Assembly: GCF_905115235.1 (NCBI RefSeq) | Contig: NC_051849.1 | Span: forward strand, 196,109,786-196,173,785 | Direction: 5' to 3' | DNA length: 64,000 nt | From: Hermetia illucens | Lineage: Eukaryota; Arthropoda; Insecta; Diptera; Stratiomyidae | Position numbers and translations under genes: made by a program | Shown: one piece after another, positions 34,240-43,785 of the stretch | How the letters are laid out: each line of letters starts with the position of its first letter | How positions within the stretch are numbered: position 1 is the stretch's first letter | Notes under the pieces: model-generated | Seen by the model: the letters and a program-made list of their open reading frames with translations, nothing else | What the model was told of the DNA's origin: nothing | The model's database searches: none

Positions 34240-35900
34240 CTTAGGCATTCGTCCTACTCCTCCTTTCGACTTTCCTTCTTCTTTGCTCCTTCAGCAATTC
34301 CTCCTGAATTTATTCGATTACGATCAAATCGTAAGCCAGTTCTCCTCGGGCCGCAGCATCTCCGCAACTAAGTTCTCGGGGCTAACGCTCCTTCCCAACA
34401 CCTGGTTTAGGTTCCCCTCTCCATTGCAAATCTTGGATAGTGAAACATCACATACACTGGATCGTCCGGAATGCCACCGCATCAAGTCGGAAAGTCATCC
34501 AATCCAAATCATGCAGATCCTGCCTGTAGCAACCACCGTGCCCCGTGAGGAACTGGGTAATGAGGTAATTGGTCTTCCCATGTTTCAGCTTTTCAGCTCA
34601 ATAATAATAATAATCGTTGGCGCAACAATCCATATTGAATCAGGGCCTTAAAGTATGTTAGAGCACTTCATTCAAGACCGTAACGGAATACTACAGTACA
34701 CTGTAGGAGACAATGTGGTCAACATTGCACTCGCCCGAGATTATTACCCTAATTTCACAGTTTCCGCTCAAGCCACACCCTAATGTTGGGAATGTGCCTG
34801 TGCGTCCACCGACCCTTTGCACCACTCCGGCTAGAAGCAACGTCCGGCCCGCCAATATTTAGCAACATTTTTGCAAGTGCCGCAATCTTGGGGAAATTAT
34901 CACCCCCAGGGTATTTGATAGTCTGCTTTAATACGACCCCATATCCACCGACTTCTACTTTCACAATGTTATTTTTCTTGCGGTTGGTTATTAAGATCGC
35001 TTGCGTTTCGCGTCCGCCAAAGTTAGCCTGGCTCTTTCCAGCCACGACTTAACCACTCTCACTGTTTCCATCGCGTAGACCTCCACATCCTCTGGTTGTT
35101 TTGCTGTAACAACCACAGTTAGGTCATCAGCAAAGCCGACAATCGTAGTCCACTCTGGAACAGGAAGAGCTAGCACCTCATTATACATGATATTCCACAG
35201 CAGGGAACCAAGTACCGATCCCTGTAATACCTCGGCTGTGACAATGTACTTTTTAGGGCCCTCATCAGCCCCGCACCAGAGAGTCCTGCGTAGTTAGAGG
35301 TAGATAGGTAGTTTTCCATCAAATTCGCTAAATACCCGGGGACACCTGTCAGCCAATGCCCCTTTAATTCTGTTCCAGTTGGGCGAATGGATGCGTTTTT
35401 GACATCCAGTCCCAACTTAGCACACACAGCCGCGAAAAATCAGTGCGACTTTTGCCAGGTTTACTACCATGCTTATTACATCCACCGTTGATTGAGCAGG
35501 TCGGAAACCAAACTGGCGTCCCGGTAAACCATTGCTGACTTCGACGATGGGTAGGAGTCTGTTGTAGATGACTCTCCCCATCATCTTCCCCATTATAACC
35601 AGCAGGCAAATTTCCAAGTGGCTTGCCAGGTTTTCCATTGGACGAGGCGAGCCTTGAAGGTGTTGGCGAAAAAGTCGGGCCTAGTCTTCACTACCAGTTT
35701 CAAAGCTCGGTTGGGGATGCCATCCAAACCTGGCGCGTTGTTGTCACCGATCCTTCCACATATTCCGCAGCCTTTTCATTAGTACTCTATATGCCTCAAG
35801 GGTTTATGTCGGCATAATCACACAGCTGTTTGAAGCAGTTCCTTTTGCTTCTCCGCATGTCTTCCCATCAATTGATTGCATTGACTCTGGCCTATTCGTT
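34240..35900 (-). mobile_element. R1-clade LINE ORF2, interrupted by a SINE
   Basis: From 35860 downward: RCDNNAPGLDGIPN-like linker, RALKLVVKTRP, fingers MGKMMGRVIYNRLLPIVEVS, GLPGRQFGFRPAQSTVD, and a decayed PGYLANLMENYLSTSNYAG. The palm reads MYNEVLALPVPEWTTIVGFA followed by DDLTVVV, so the FADD box is intact. The thumb and VGGYGVVLKQTIKYPGGDNF-like text follow, down to 34771. Below the SINE at 34601-34760 the element resumes with the zinc-knuckle C-terminus (34250-34560), reading TNYLITQFLTGHGGCYRQDL. It has at least five frame breaks. It is less decayed than the other R1 pieces in the window. Confidence 0.8.
34591..34770 (-). mobile_element. tRNA-derived SINE, 3' half, inserted in R1
   Basis: A 160-bp 5'-truncated SINE (34601-34760) is flanked by TTTCAGCTCA (34591-34600) and TTTCCGCTCA (34761-34770), a 10-bp target duplication with one mismatch. 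It ends, on the minus strand, in GTTGCGCCAACGATTATTATT followed by (ATT)n. The R1 ORF2 text continues on both sides, so the insertion is later than the R1 copy. Confidence 0.85.
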
Positions 35901-35904
35901 TCGA

Positions 35905-37840
35905 AAGTGTTCACAGGAAGGTATGTGCGCATCCTAAATTAAGAAATCGAAGGTGACACCATATACAATTGAAGTCGAAGTAATGCAATATTTCAACTAC
36001 CGAAGATACACATATGTACATTCACGGTCAACAAGGGAGCTGATTAATTCACAATTTTCGTGATATTAAATTCCTAATCTGTTCAGCGATGCAAAAAATT
36101 AATGAAGGGCGCTTGTCCACTTACTCACTGCTAAAATGGAAAGTACGGAGTCTGTTTACTCAAATAAACAAAGTCATCAATAATGATAACGTTATCAAAC
36201 TGCCCCAAAAAGGTTTCCATACGTTATCCTGACGTGCATACAATGTACGTTTGCAAAGATATTAACATACAAAGTATTTCAGAGAAATAATCATTCTACG
36301 AAAGATTATTTATTTTATTCTCTATGAAAATACTGGCCTTCGGCAACTGGGTCTCAAACCATCGAAAACAAACCATTCCGTCACTAAACCAGTTTTGATT
36401 AAAATTTCGATTAATATTTACATATTTCTCAAGAACGGGATCTTCCCCCTGGAGATGAGTAACTCTTTACATCTGACGTCTTCGACTTGTTGAGAGGCTG
36501 GAAAAAGGTGTGTTGCGAGGTGTTTAGTTTCCGATGCAACAATCTTATGTGGCTACCATAGCTGGTTTTCGCACTTCAAGCGAAAGCTTGGATACAGTTC
36601 TATGGAAAATTTTTCCCAAAAAATTTGAAATTAAAATGAGGAACCGGCATTTGCGTTTTTTTAAACGAGTTTGGAAACTTCACATTAGCAACAACCCAGA
36701 TAAAAAAATAGTTTTTTACTATTTTGTAAAGAAGTTGCAATCAAGATGCAATTATGTAGGTCTTGGAATGACGTGTGTGGATGGAACTTATGTGAATCTA
36801 TTTGATTTACTGGGATAGGAAGGTTAATATACTTTTTGTTGAATATCGAAACAGAGATGCTTTGTGCCTAACCGGATATGTATAAAAAGATTTTATAAAA
36901 TAGCCGGAACTTACTTTAAATTAACTTTGTAACAAGAAATGTGCTGCGCTGGGAGATGCATCACCCAATCATTCACTCATGTCGATTTTTTCAGTCATGA
37001 TTGAAAGTTTGTGGAATATCTGATGACCTGACCTACCGTATGATCAGCAATCTAACTAGTTTAGTTAAAGTGTCTAGACAAGTCTCATCATTAGTAATTC
37101 TGAAAAGAGCATACTTTTTGAAGGTGAAGCCCCTGGCGCAAACATTATATTACGTAAACTTAAAATACAACAGCAATAGACAAAGAAAAAGCTCTTCCAT
37201 TTCTATCATGCGGATATAGCGTGATGAAGTAGGAAATTGACTTTAGGATATTTTTGGATTGCATCACTGTTATCTTTACTATCTTTATTCTTCTCCCTGG
37301 TTTTATATTCTGTCTTCCCTTTCTATTAATATAATTTTATATAAGATTATTTGTGCGAATTTTTCGATAAAATCCTTAAAGATATTTCCTAATATCTCAG
37401 TTTTAAAGCTACATGGAAATCAGTACTACGCGACTACTGAAAAGCTTGGAATGCATGATAACTTGTTCTACCGTACATACTTAAAATTTTTATAGCATTG
37501 AAGTCGCCTATAATGTTTATGAACATTTTTAAAAAAATGTAAGAAATGCTGAATGTGTACTTTTGTACTAAATTGACGGATACTATATCTTTTTCAACTT
37601 TCTTCAAGTTGCAGTACTGGGAAAGAAACAATATAACCTTCACAAGTAGAGTAAGGAGCTTGTGATGCCGGTGGCTTTGCAACATGTTCAGTGGCAATCT
37701 GACAAGGGAGTGCATTTAATAATATGCAGCACTTCCTCATTTTTTCATGTTAACTTGTCCAATACACTCCTTCCAATTTCCTCATTCCTCCCGACATTCA
37801 TTTATATGAAAAATAATATTTTTTTAGCGTGATCAATTTT
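35905..37840. other. AT-rich stretch without a supported gene
   Basis: The 94-codon frame 36534-36818 (MQQSYVATIAGFRTSSESLD at its start) is open and Lys/Phe-rich but matches no family I know and has no paralogue here. The rest is AT-rich with nothing recognised. Confidence 0.45.
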
Positions 37841-37844
37841 CATT

Positions 37845-38612
37845 TTTAAGGTTTTGTGTAAAACAAAACCTTATTAAAATCGATTCAATGTCTGTCTGTC
37901 TGTCTGTCACACGCATTTTTCTCCAAAACGGCCAAATCGATCCGAACGAAATTTGGTGGACAGATGGGAACTATGAAATCCCACGCATACAGTGAGTGGC
38001 ATAAATTTAGGTGGAGTTTAAAGGGGGGCTCCCCATACATGCAAAGGTTGGATTCAAAAATTTTTTTCACCGGATATAGTTGTGTAGGGTATCAAATGAA
38101 AGGTCTCGATTTGTACTTTCCGAAACTGACATTAGTTGTGGCATAAATTGCAAAGTGCGTGAGTAAGAAGTCAAAATGTACGCATTTGAAGTGAGACAGG
38201 ATTCATTTTCGGAAACTACCCAACCCAAAAATCCGAAAAAAATCAGGGTGGTGCGCCTAGATGAAATCTAGGCCTCAAAATATGTCCCATTCCGATATCT
38301 GCTCAAATAAACTTTCTAATAGTATATTACTACTTTTTAGAAATTTACTGAAAAACCTCCCTTAGATTCATCCTAGGTCTTCCGAATTTTGTACCAGCAT
38401 AGGGGACAATATTTCGTATATGTGCTAAATTTCATGGAAATCAGGCAATTAACGCCAAAGTTATAGCAGTTCAAACTTAGCAATTTCACCGAGTTTACTG
38501 CTTCCAAAGCCATGCAAATCAGATGCTGACGTCATAATTACCCGGAATAATTGACATTCGCGTGGAATATTAAAGTCACATTTATGAAGAATCTATTTAT
38601 CTGCAGCCCTTT
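37845..38612 (+). repeat. Interspersed repeat C, 5' end and body, with (TGTC)5
   Basis: It begins AAGGTTTTGTGTAAAAC, followed by a short inverted copy, then five TGTC units (37889-37908) and CACACGCATTTTTCTCCAAA. The body includes AAATTTGGTGGACAGATGGG and a CCCCATACATGCAAA block, then a TTTTTTTCACCGGATATAGT stretch. A 340-bp segment follows (TGTCCCATTCCGATATCTGC to the AGCCCTTTTTAA end), which is repeated in the next entry. The subterminal ACACAAAACCTT at 39902-39913 is the reverse complement of the start. It looks like a non-autonomous DNA element; superfamily unknown. Confidence 0.65.
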
Positions 38613-38998
38613 TTAAGGTTTTGTGTAAAACACTTATGTGAAATCTAATCTTCGAGAGATGTCCCATTCCGGTATCTGCTCAAAAAATTTACTAATAGTA
38701 TATTATCAACTGTTAGAAATAGACTAAAAAACTCCCCTTAAGTTCATCCTAAGTGTAATAAATTTTGCACCGACATAGAGGACAGCCTCGTGCATACGCA
38801 TGCCAAGTTTCATGAAAATCCAACTATTAGTGGGAAAGTTATAGCAGTTCAAACTTATCAATTTCGTGCTAATTAACAGCATTCTAAGCCATACAAATAA
38901 GATGCTGACGTCATAATTAACGAGAATAATTGAAATTCGAGTGAAATATTAAAATTCCATTCAAGAAGAATCTAATTCTCCCTAGCCCTTTTTTATAT
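38613..38998 (+). repeat. Interspersed repeat C, second 5' end and duplicated ~340-bp segment
   Basis: A second AAGGTTTTGTGTAAAAC starts at about 38623. It is followed by a diverged copy of the segment at 38275-38612. Shared landmarks in the same order are TGTCCCATTCCGGTATCTGC, TAATAGTATATTA, AAAGTTATAGCAGTTCAAAC, GATGCTGACGTCATAATTA and AGCCCTTTTTTA. This is either a head-to-tail tandem copy or a nested insertion. Confidence 0.65.
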
Positions 38999-39185
38999 TT
39001 GATGTTGGTTAAATTGTTTTCATTCGCTAATAATATTAAACTGAGAGCCTGAAGCGTATGAGGTTGACCATTATCAACACAGGGCTTTCCATCAAATGAT
39101 TTATTTAAATCGCTTTCTAGAAAATAGAGGGCAATGGAATTTTTAGCTATATTACACGGAGCTGTCGTGCACTCGTCGCTCCTCA

Positions 39186-39885
39186 CATCTTTTTCTTTTT
39201 CTTCAGCCTTCAGTTCACAAGCGGGGTCGGCTCGTGATGATCGGTTTCATCATTTTGTTTTATGACATGCCTCACCAGGATGTAATCGCGAGACCTTTAA
39301 ATCCCCATCCAGCCACCATTGTTTTGGCCGGCTTTTTGGTTGCGTACGATTGCTTTCGATGTTCTGATCAATACTGGTTGTTGAATTCGAAAACGCCTCT
39401 CTTGCAGTTTTTCCACGATCGATGCAAACCCATATCGATCGCGGATATTCTCATTTCAGACGTAATCGAAACGTGTCACGCCACCAGTGCAATGCAACAT
39501 ATTCGTCCCCATTACCGGAAGATACCGTTCATTGTCCTTTATAGTCGGCCAACACTCAGAACTATAGAGAGTGGCAGACGGACGACATTGCAGTAAATTT
39601 TAAATTTGGGACGTGCGCTGATACGTTGATCACAAAGAACACCAGTTGGGGAATGCCACTTCATCCAGGTTGCATTAATGCGTGAAACAATTTCATTACG
39701 CAGTTCTCCATTGGCTGATAGCGTTGACTCGAGATATTTAAATCGCTGAGTTCAAGCAATGGCAGTAACCTGCCCTTCGAGATACTTAAATCGCTCATTT
39801 CTGGCAATGGCAGTAACCTGCCCAGAACTGAACGATTTAAATATCTCGGGTCAATGCTATAAGCCAATGGAGAACTACGTTATGC
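39186..39885 (-). mobile_element. RTE-2 LINE 3' end with a rearranged inverted junction
   Basis: Plus-strand text CACAAGCGGGGTCGGCTCGT at 39219 is the 3'-terminal region of this RTE lineage. From 39410 to 39750 it aligns by eye with 55230-55570 (CGATCGCGGATATTCTCATT, TAGTCGGCCAACACTCAGAA, AACACCAGTTGGGGAATGCC). At 39702-39750 and again at 39832-39884 the same piece (AGTTCTCCATTGGCTGATAG and its complement) occurs in opposite orientations. Between them are two copies of GGCAATGGCAGTAACCTGCC. The element is therefore folded back on itself. No intact frame. Confidence 0.75.
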
Positions 39886-39894
39886 TCCTCACAT

Positions 39895-39950
39895 AGGGAA
39901 ACACAAAACCTTTTATACCTGAAGCGTCAAGCTTCCGGTTTCCCGACTTG
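39895..39950 (+). repeat. Interspersed repeat C, 3' end
   Basis: ACACAAAACCTTTTATACCT, then GAAGCGTCAAGCTTCCGG and CCCGACTTGTT. The same terminal text closes the copies at 43222-43260 and 43342-43552, so it is the family's 3' end. With 37845 it would bracket the RTE-2 piece, implying RTE-2 landed inside repeat C. Confidence 0.55.
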
Positions 39951-39954
39951 TTAT

Positions 39955-40875
39955 TATTTTATTTATAAAAACCCACAACCTTGTTTCTTTCCCTAAAACT
40001 CGAAAACTTATTCATTTAAATAATTCAATGATGACTGACCGTTTTGCTTGCACGTAAGCTTCCCCAGGCCGCATATTGTTGAATGCAAACCTAACGTTGT
40101 AATGTTGGCTGGGTCGGATGGGAATGTGTTGTTGCCATAATCTGGCCGATGATACTTAGAAATAATTTTTACTACCGCCGAAATTAAATGCAATGATCAT
40201 GGGTGGAGTCAACGAAAGCGAAAATTAGTGCAGCGAAGACCGATCCTCAGCTGGACGGAGAGGGTCGGGATTTAAACATCAAGGGGTTCGCACTGGAATG
40301 TATCGGCAGTTAAGTTACATGGGAAATTTGACCTTTGTTCGTTTTCGGTTAATATCATATCTCATTTCATCCTTGTCTTTAGTGAGGTTTTCAAATCTCG
40401 GAGTTTTTCTCTCCCGCCAAAATCAGAGCAACAAATCGGGAAAAGTGGGAAACAGCTTTCTATCACCCATCACCAACCATCGTATCATTCCAGTGAGAGA
40501 AAAGATCCAAAATGAGTGCCTGGAAGAACCCTGGTGCATCCGCTCTCCTGTTTTCATTTACCGTCGCTTAATAAAGTGTTCTGTTGGGATCCTATGGAAA
40601 GACAGCGCCCGGGTCAAAACGCCGACGTGCGAGCGCAGAATGTGCAAAACAACAGACACAACATTTCCTGAAGCTTCAACACAACTCTGGCATCGTTAAA
40701 GAGTAACAAACATCTGAAAAAAAATGGTGGAACGAAATCAGGAGAATAAAAGCTGTGAGTTAATTGTTTCACCAAATAGCAACAAATTACATCAGATAGT
40801 GTAGAGGCTGATCAGTGGTTAAATTTTGGAGTTGGGGAATTTGGTCTAAATTGTATTGGAAATTCCCAAACCTTA
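39955..40875. other. No supported gene
   Basis: A 133-codon open frame (40298-40699) is the longest non-LINE frame in this area. It has no recognisable domain or codon pattern, and no paralogue in the window. I do not call it a gene. Confidence 0.35.
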
Positions 40876-40879
40876 TATA

Positions 40880-41290
40880 GGTGTTACACCAAAGGCACAT
40901 GGATCCGGAAGCGTATGAGGACGGTTTCATAAATATGCAAAAATGGGGTGTAAATTTTTTTTCCGAATTCAGTCATATGATGTTTCAAATGAGAGGTCTC
41001 GATTGGTTCAGATTCAGTTTTTAGTTTTAAAGCCAATTGGAAACAGGGGAGTGAAACGATCATAAAGCGGTAACTTAAATTAAGGAGCCCTGCTTAGAAA
41101 CCATCTACCAGACAAATCTGAAAAAAATCATGATGTTGCACCCATATGACATCAAGGCTGCAAAATACCATTCATACTGATATCTGCTAAAATAAAGTTA
41201 ATAATAGTATGTTAACATATTTCTAAAATTTATTGCGAAATCCTCCTACGTTCATCCAAAACCCGTAGAATTTTGTATTAGTATAGGCTG
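40880..41290 (+). repeat. Interspersed repeat C, internal part
   Basis: GGTGTAAATTTTTTTTCCGA, a TTTCAAATGAGAGGTCTCGA block, and the TATCTGC..AATAATAGTATGTTAA segment align in order with 38050-38400. Both ends of the element are missing. A weaker repeat C trace (GGGTGCAACATTTTTTTTCA) is seen at 41880-42000. Confidence 0.55.
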
Positions 41291-42069
41291 TGGCGGTGCA
41301 AACCTCCAGAGGCTTGCCTGGAATTAGAACTTTGAATTATCTTTTCTTTCTACGGAAGCGATCTACTCCCTAAAAGTTAGCTAATTGCTAGAAACTTAAG
41401 TAGAGCAGGCTACTCACAACTCTCACCTTATGAACGCCAGATTTCGTATTTACATAAACAAATCAAATCAATCTCAGCTGGTAATTCCCAAAAGACTTTA
41501 ATATGGAGCAACCTGCTGAAAAGTTTGGTGGAAATCGTACTATCCGATAGCGGATAAATAAGTGCACGGTTCCTAAATTAAAGTAGAAATTCGACTATTG
41601 TCTGCTACTTTATTGTATTTAAATCATTTATGCGAGTGTTTTATTTTTGCAGAATTTTCTCTTTCCCGCCGATGTATAATGAAATTTAACTACATAATCA
41701 GCCGCACAGGGATAGGTTGTGAAGGTGAATTCGGAAGATGGCGATGTGTAGAAAGCGAAGAAGCTCTTATGTCTGCTTTATTTGCGAAAACTTTTCGATT
41801 CGAGACCAAGTTGGATGACACCCGGAAACTCCGCGATACCCTGATCATGTCATCTCGCAAGGGCTGATGCCCCATAAAGCAAAAGTTGGGTGCAACATTT
41901 TTTTTCACTCGAAATACCAGTTTAAGTAAGAAGCATCATTCTGGAAAGTTTTGTGGAAATCCCACTATTATTAACAAATTTATAGTTGATCCAAGTTGCT
42001 TCGTTCGCATCAAATTACTAGAGATAAAATGCCAGTACTATCTCGAATTGATTATCGGGGATATTTTTA

Positions 42070-43150
42070 ATTATATCATTTTATTTATTTTACAAGTTGT
42101 ATTTACAATTATTATTTTAGTTTTAGACAAAGTAAAAATGAAGTCGACCAGTCCGGTCGGTGGTTAACAACCCACTTTTTTCAATTATTTTTACAATTTT
42201 TAAAATGCCAAATCAGTTTGCAAGGCCTACTACATCACGGAGTGCTTTTTCGCCGGATCTACGATGGTACGAACAAATGCTTGGGTCCATAGGTTGTCCT
42301 GACGACCTGCTACCCGATCGCCCTTTTCGGGCGGTAGACCGCGAGCGAGCTCGCCATCCGATGTCGACGCCGCCCGGTGCTCTCCGGAAGTTTCCGAAGC
42401 CAGAGCGACTTCAGCAAGTCGTCATCGATCTTGCTCCCACCCAATTGCCTCATTTCGCGAAGCAATTGGCTGGGAGTTCGATCGCTCAACGTCAAACCTG
42501 CCAGCAAGTGATCCAGCTTAGCTCCATTTTTGGTACATTGTAGAAGGCCGTTTTGACAATTTCTGCCACCAGGAGGATGGTCTCCTCATCCAGGCCCACA
42601 ATGACGTGGTTGAATTTGGTCGCGTCCGCTGCAATTCCGGACATCTGGAATTGCGCCTCCAGATAGACGAACCACAGCTCCGAGTTGCCTCGGACGCGCA
42701 CAGCGAGGGCAGTCACTTGAGGGTCCGATGGGCCTGCCGCGTCTTTATTGTCCAGAGACATGACAATAGCTAAATTAAACGATGCGAGATGAGTCGAGGA
42801 CGCAGGTGTACCGAATTTTAGCTGACCCTAATTTGACGACGGCAGACACAAAACCTGCCTTTTCTCTTCGTTCCTAATCGGAGTCATCAATTTAAAACAT
42901 TTTATTTATTTTGCAAGTTGTATTTACAATTATTATTTTAGTTTTAAACAAAATACAAATGAAGTCGACCAGTCCGGTCGATGGTTAACAATCCACTTTT
43001 TTCAATTATTTCTACAATTTTTAAAATGCCAAATCAGTTTGCAAGGCCTACTACGCCACGGAGAACACCGGTGGTGGCATCTGTGTGTCGAATTAACAAC
43101 ATTCGAAATAAATTTGGAATGTTGCTAACCCTGCTGCGCCACATATTCAA
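42070..43150 (-). mobile_element. Gypsy-like LTR retrotransposon fossil (gag part and direct repeats)
   Basis: A minus-strand Gag-like region lies at about 42310-42761, with SLDNKDAAGPSDPQVTAL and ALAVRVRG near its start and LTLSDRTPSQLLREM further on. These are typical of Ty3/Gypsy gag proteins of insects. It sits between two ~165-bp direct repeats (about 42078-42242 and 42898-43062) that differ at only a few positions. Next to the right-hand repeat, sequence ending in GCGCCACA (about 43138) resembles the probable solo LTR at 45763-45895. No protease, RT or integrase is present. The element is broken, with several breaks in the gag alone. Repeat C pieces on both sides suggest it landed in that repeat. 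Probably moderately young, judging from the similar repeats. Confidence 0.65.
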
Positions 43151-43221
43151 CCTATATTCATACACTACGAGCTGTGTATGTTTGGAACCAACGTGTATCC
43201 AAATATTCCAACATAAAAATT

Positions 43222-43552
43222 AGTAAAACCTTTCATACCTAAAGCACCGAGGTTGCGGTTTCAGACTTGTTTCTCGTTTGCCATAGTATAATAGCTTTAT
43301 GTGCAGTACTGAAAAGCCAATCGAATAAAAAAATATATAAAAGGTTTTGTGTAAAACCACCAACGCTGGATAAGTAAGATCCTTTTATGTACCTTCAATT
43401 TAAAGGAAGGCCCAACACAGGCAAAAGGGGGATGTATTTTTTTTTCACCGAATGTAATCATGTGGTATATCAAATGAAGATATCAATTATCTCAAAATCC
43501 TTCATACTTGAAGCACTTAAAGCCCATTCCGGTTTGCCGACTGTTTATTATT
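43222..43552 (+). repeat. Interspersed repeat C, 3' end (43222-43260) and a short copy (43342-43552)
   Basis: At 43222-43260 there is GTAAAACCTTTCATACCTAA, ending in CAGACTTGTTT. At 43342-43552 a ~210-bp copy has the family start (AAGGTTTTGTGTAAAAC), the TTTTTTTTCACCGAATGTAA block and the end (CTTCATACTTGAAGCACTTA, then GGTTTGCCGACTG). The short copy keeps both ends with the middle deleted, as non-autonomous elements often do. Confidence 0.6.
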
Positions 43553-43785
43553 AGCTTTAAATTGAATAAATTTGAAATCTTTCTGTCTTTCTTAAACGTT
43601 TGTTTATTATTATGACACGAGGTAAGCTGGAAAGTTTAAAGACCGAACTTCCAGTCAATCTTAGACAGGAAAGACATTGATTCATAATGGATCCTCTTTC
43701 TCGGCCATCGCCGATATCTTTTTATTCTCAATTTACAGTTTTACGTTCACAGCATTTACGTAATATCTTTTTTTTCAAACTTTCG

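Noticed and set aside
34229-34651. 140-codon plus-strand frame
   Set aside because: Antisense shadow of the R1 C-terminus plus the (AAT)n SINE tail, which produces the run of isoleucines.
36534-36818. 94-codon frame that might be a small host gene
   Set aside because: Unrecognised, Lys/Phe-biased in AT-rich DNA, and without splice or promoter support; left as unassigned.
37889-37908. (TGTC)5 as evidence for a DINE-1/Helitron element
   Set aside because: Such tetranucleotide tracts occur in DINE-1-like elements. I saw no TC start, CTAG-type end or terminal hairpin, so the class is left open.
40298-40699. 133-codon open frame
   Set aside because: No family resemblance, no splice or promoter context, no paralogue in the window; plausible by chance.
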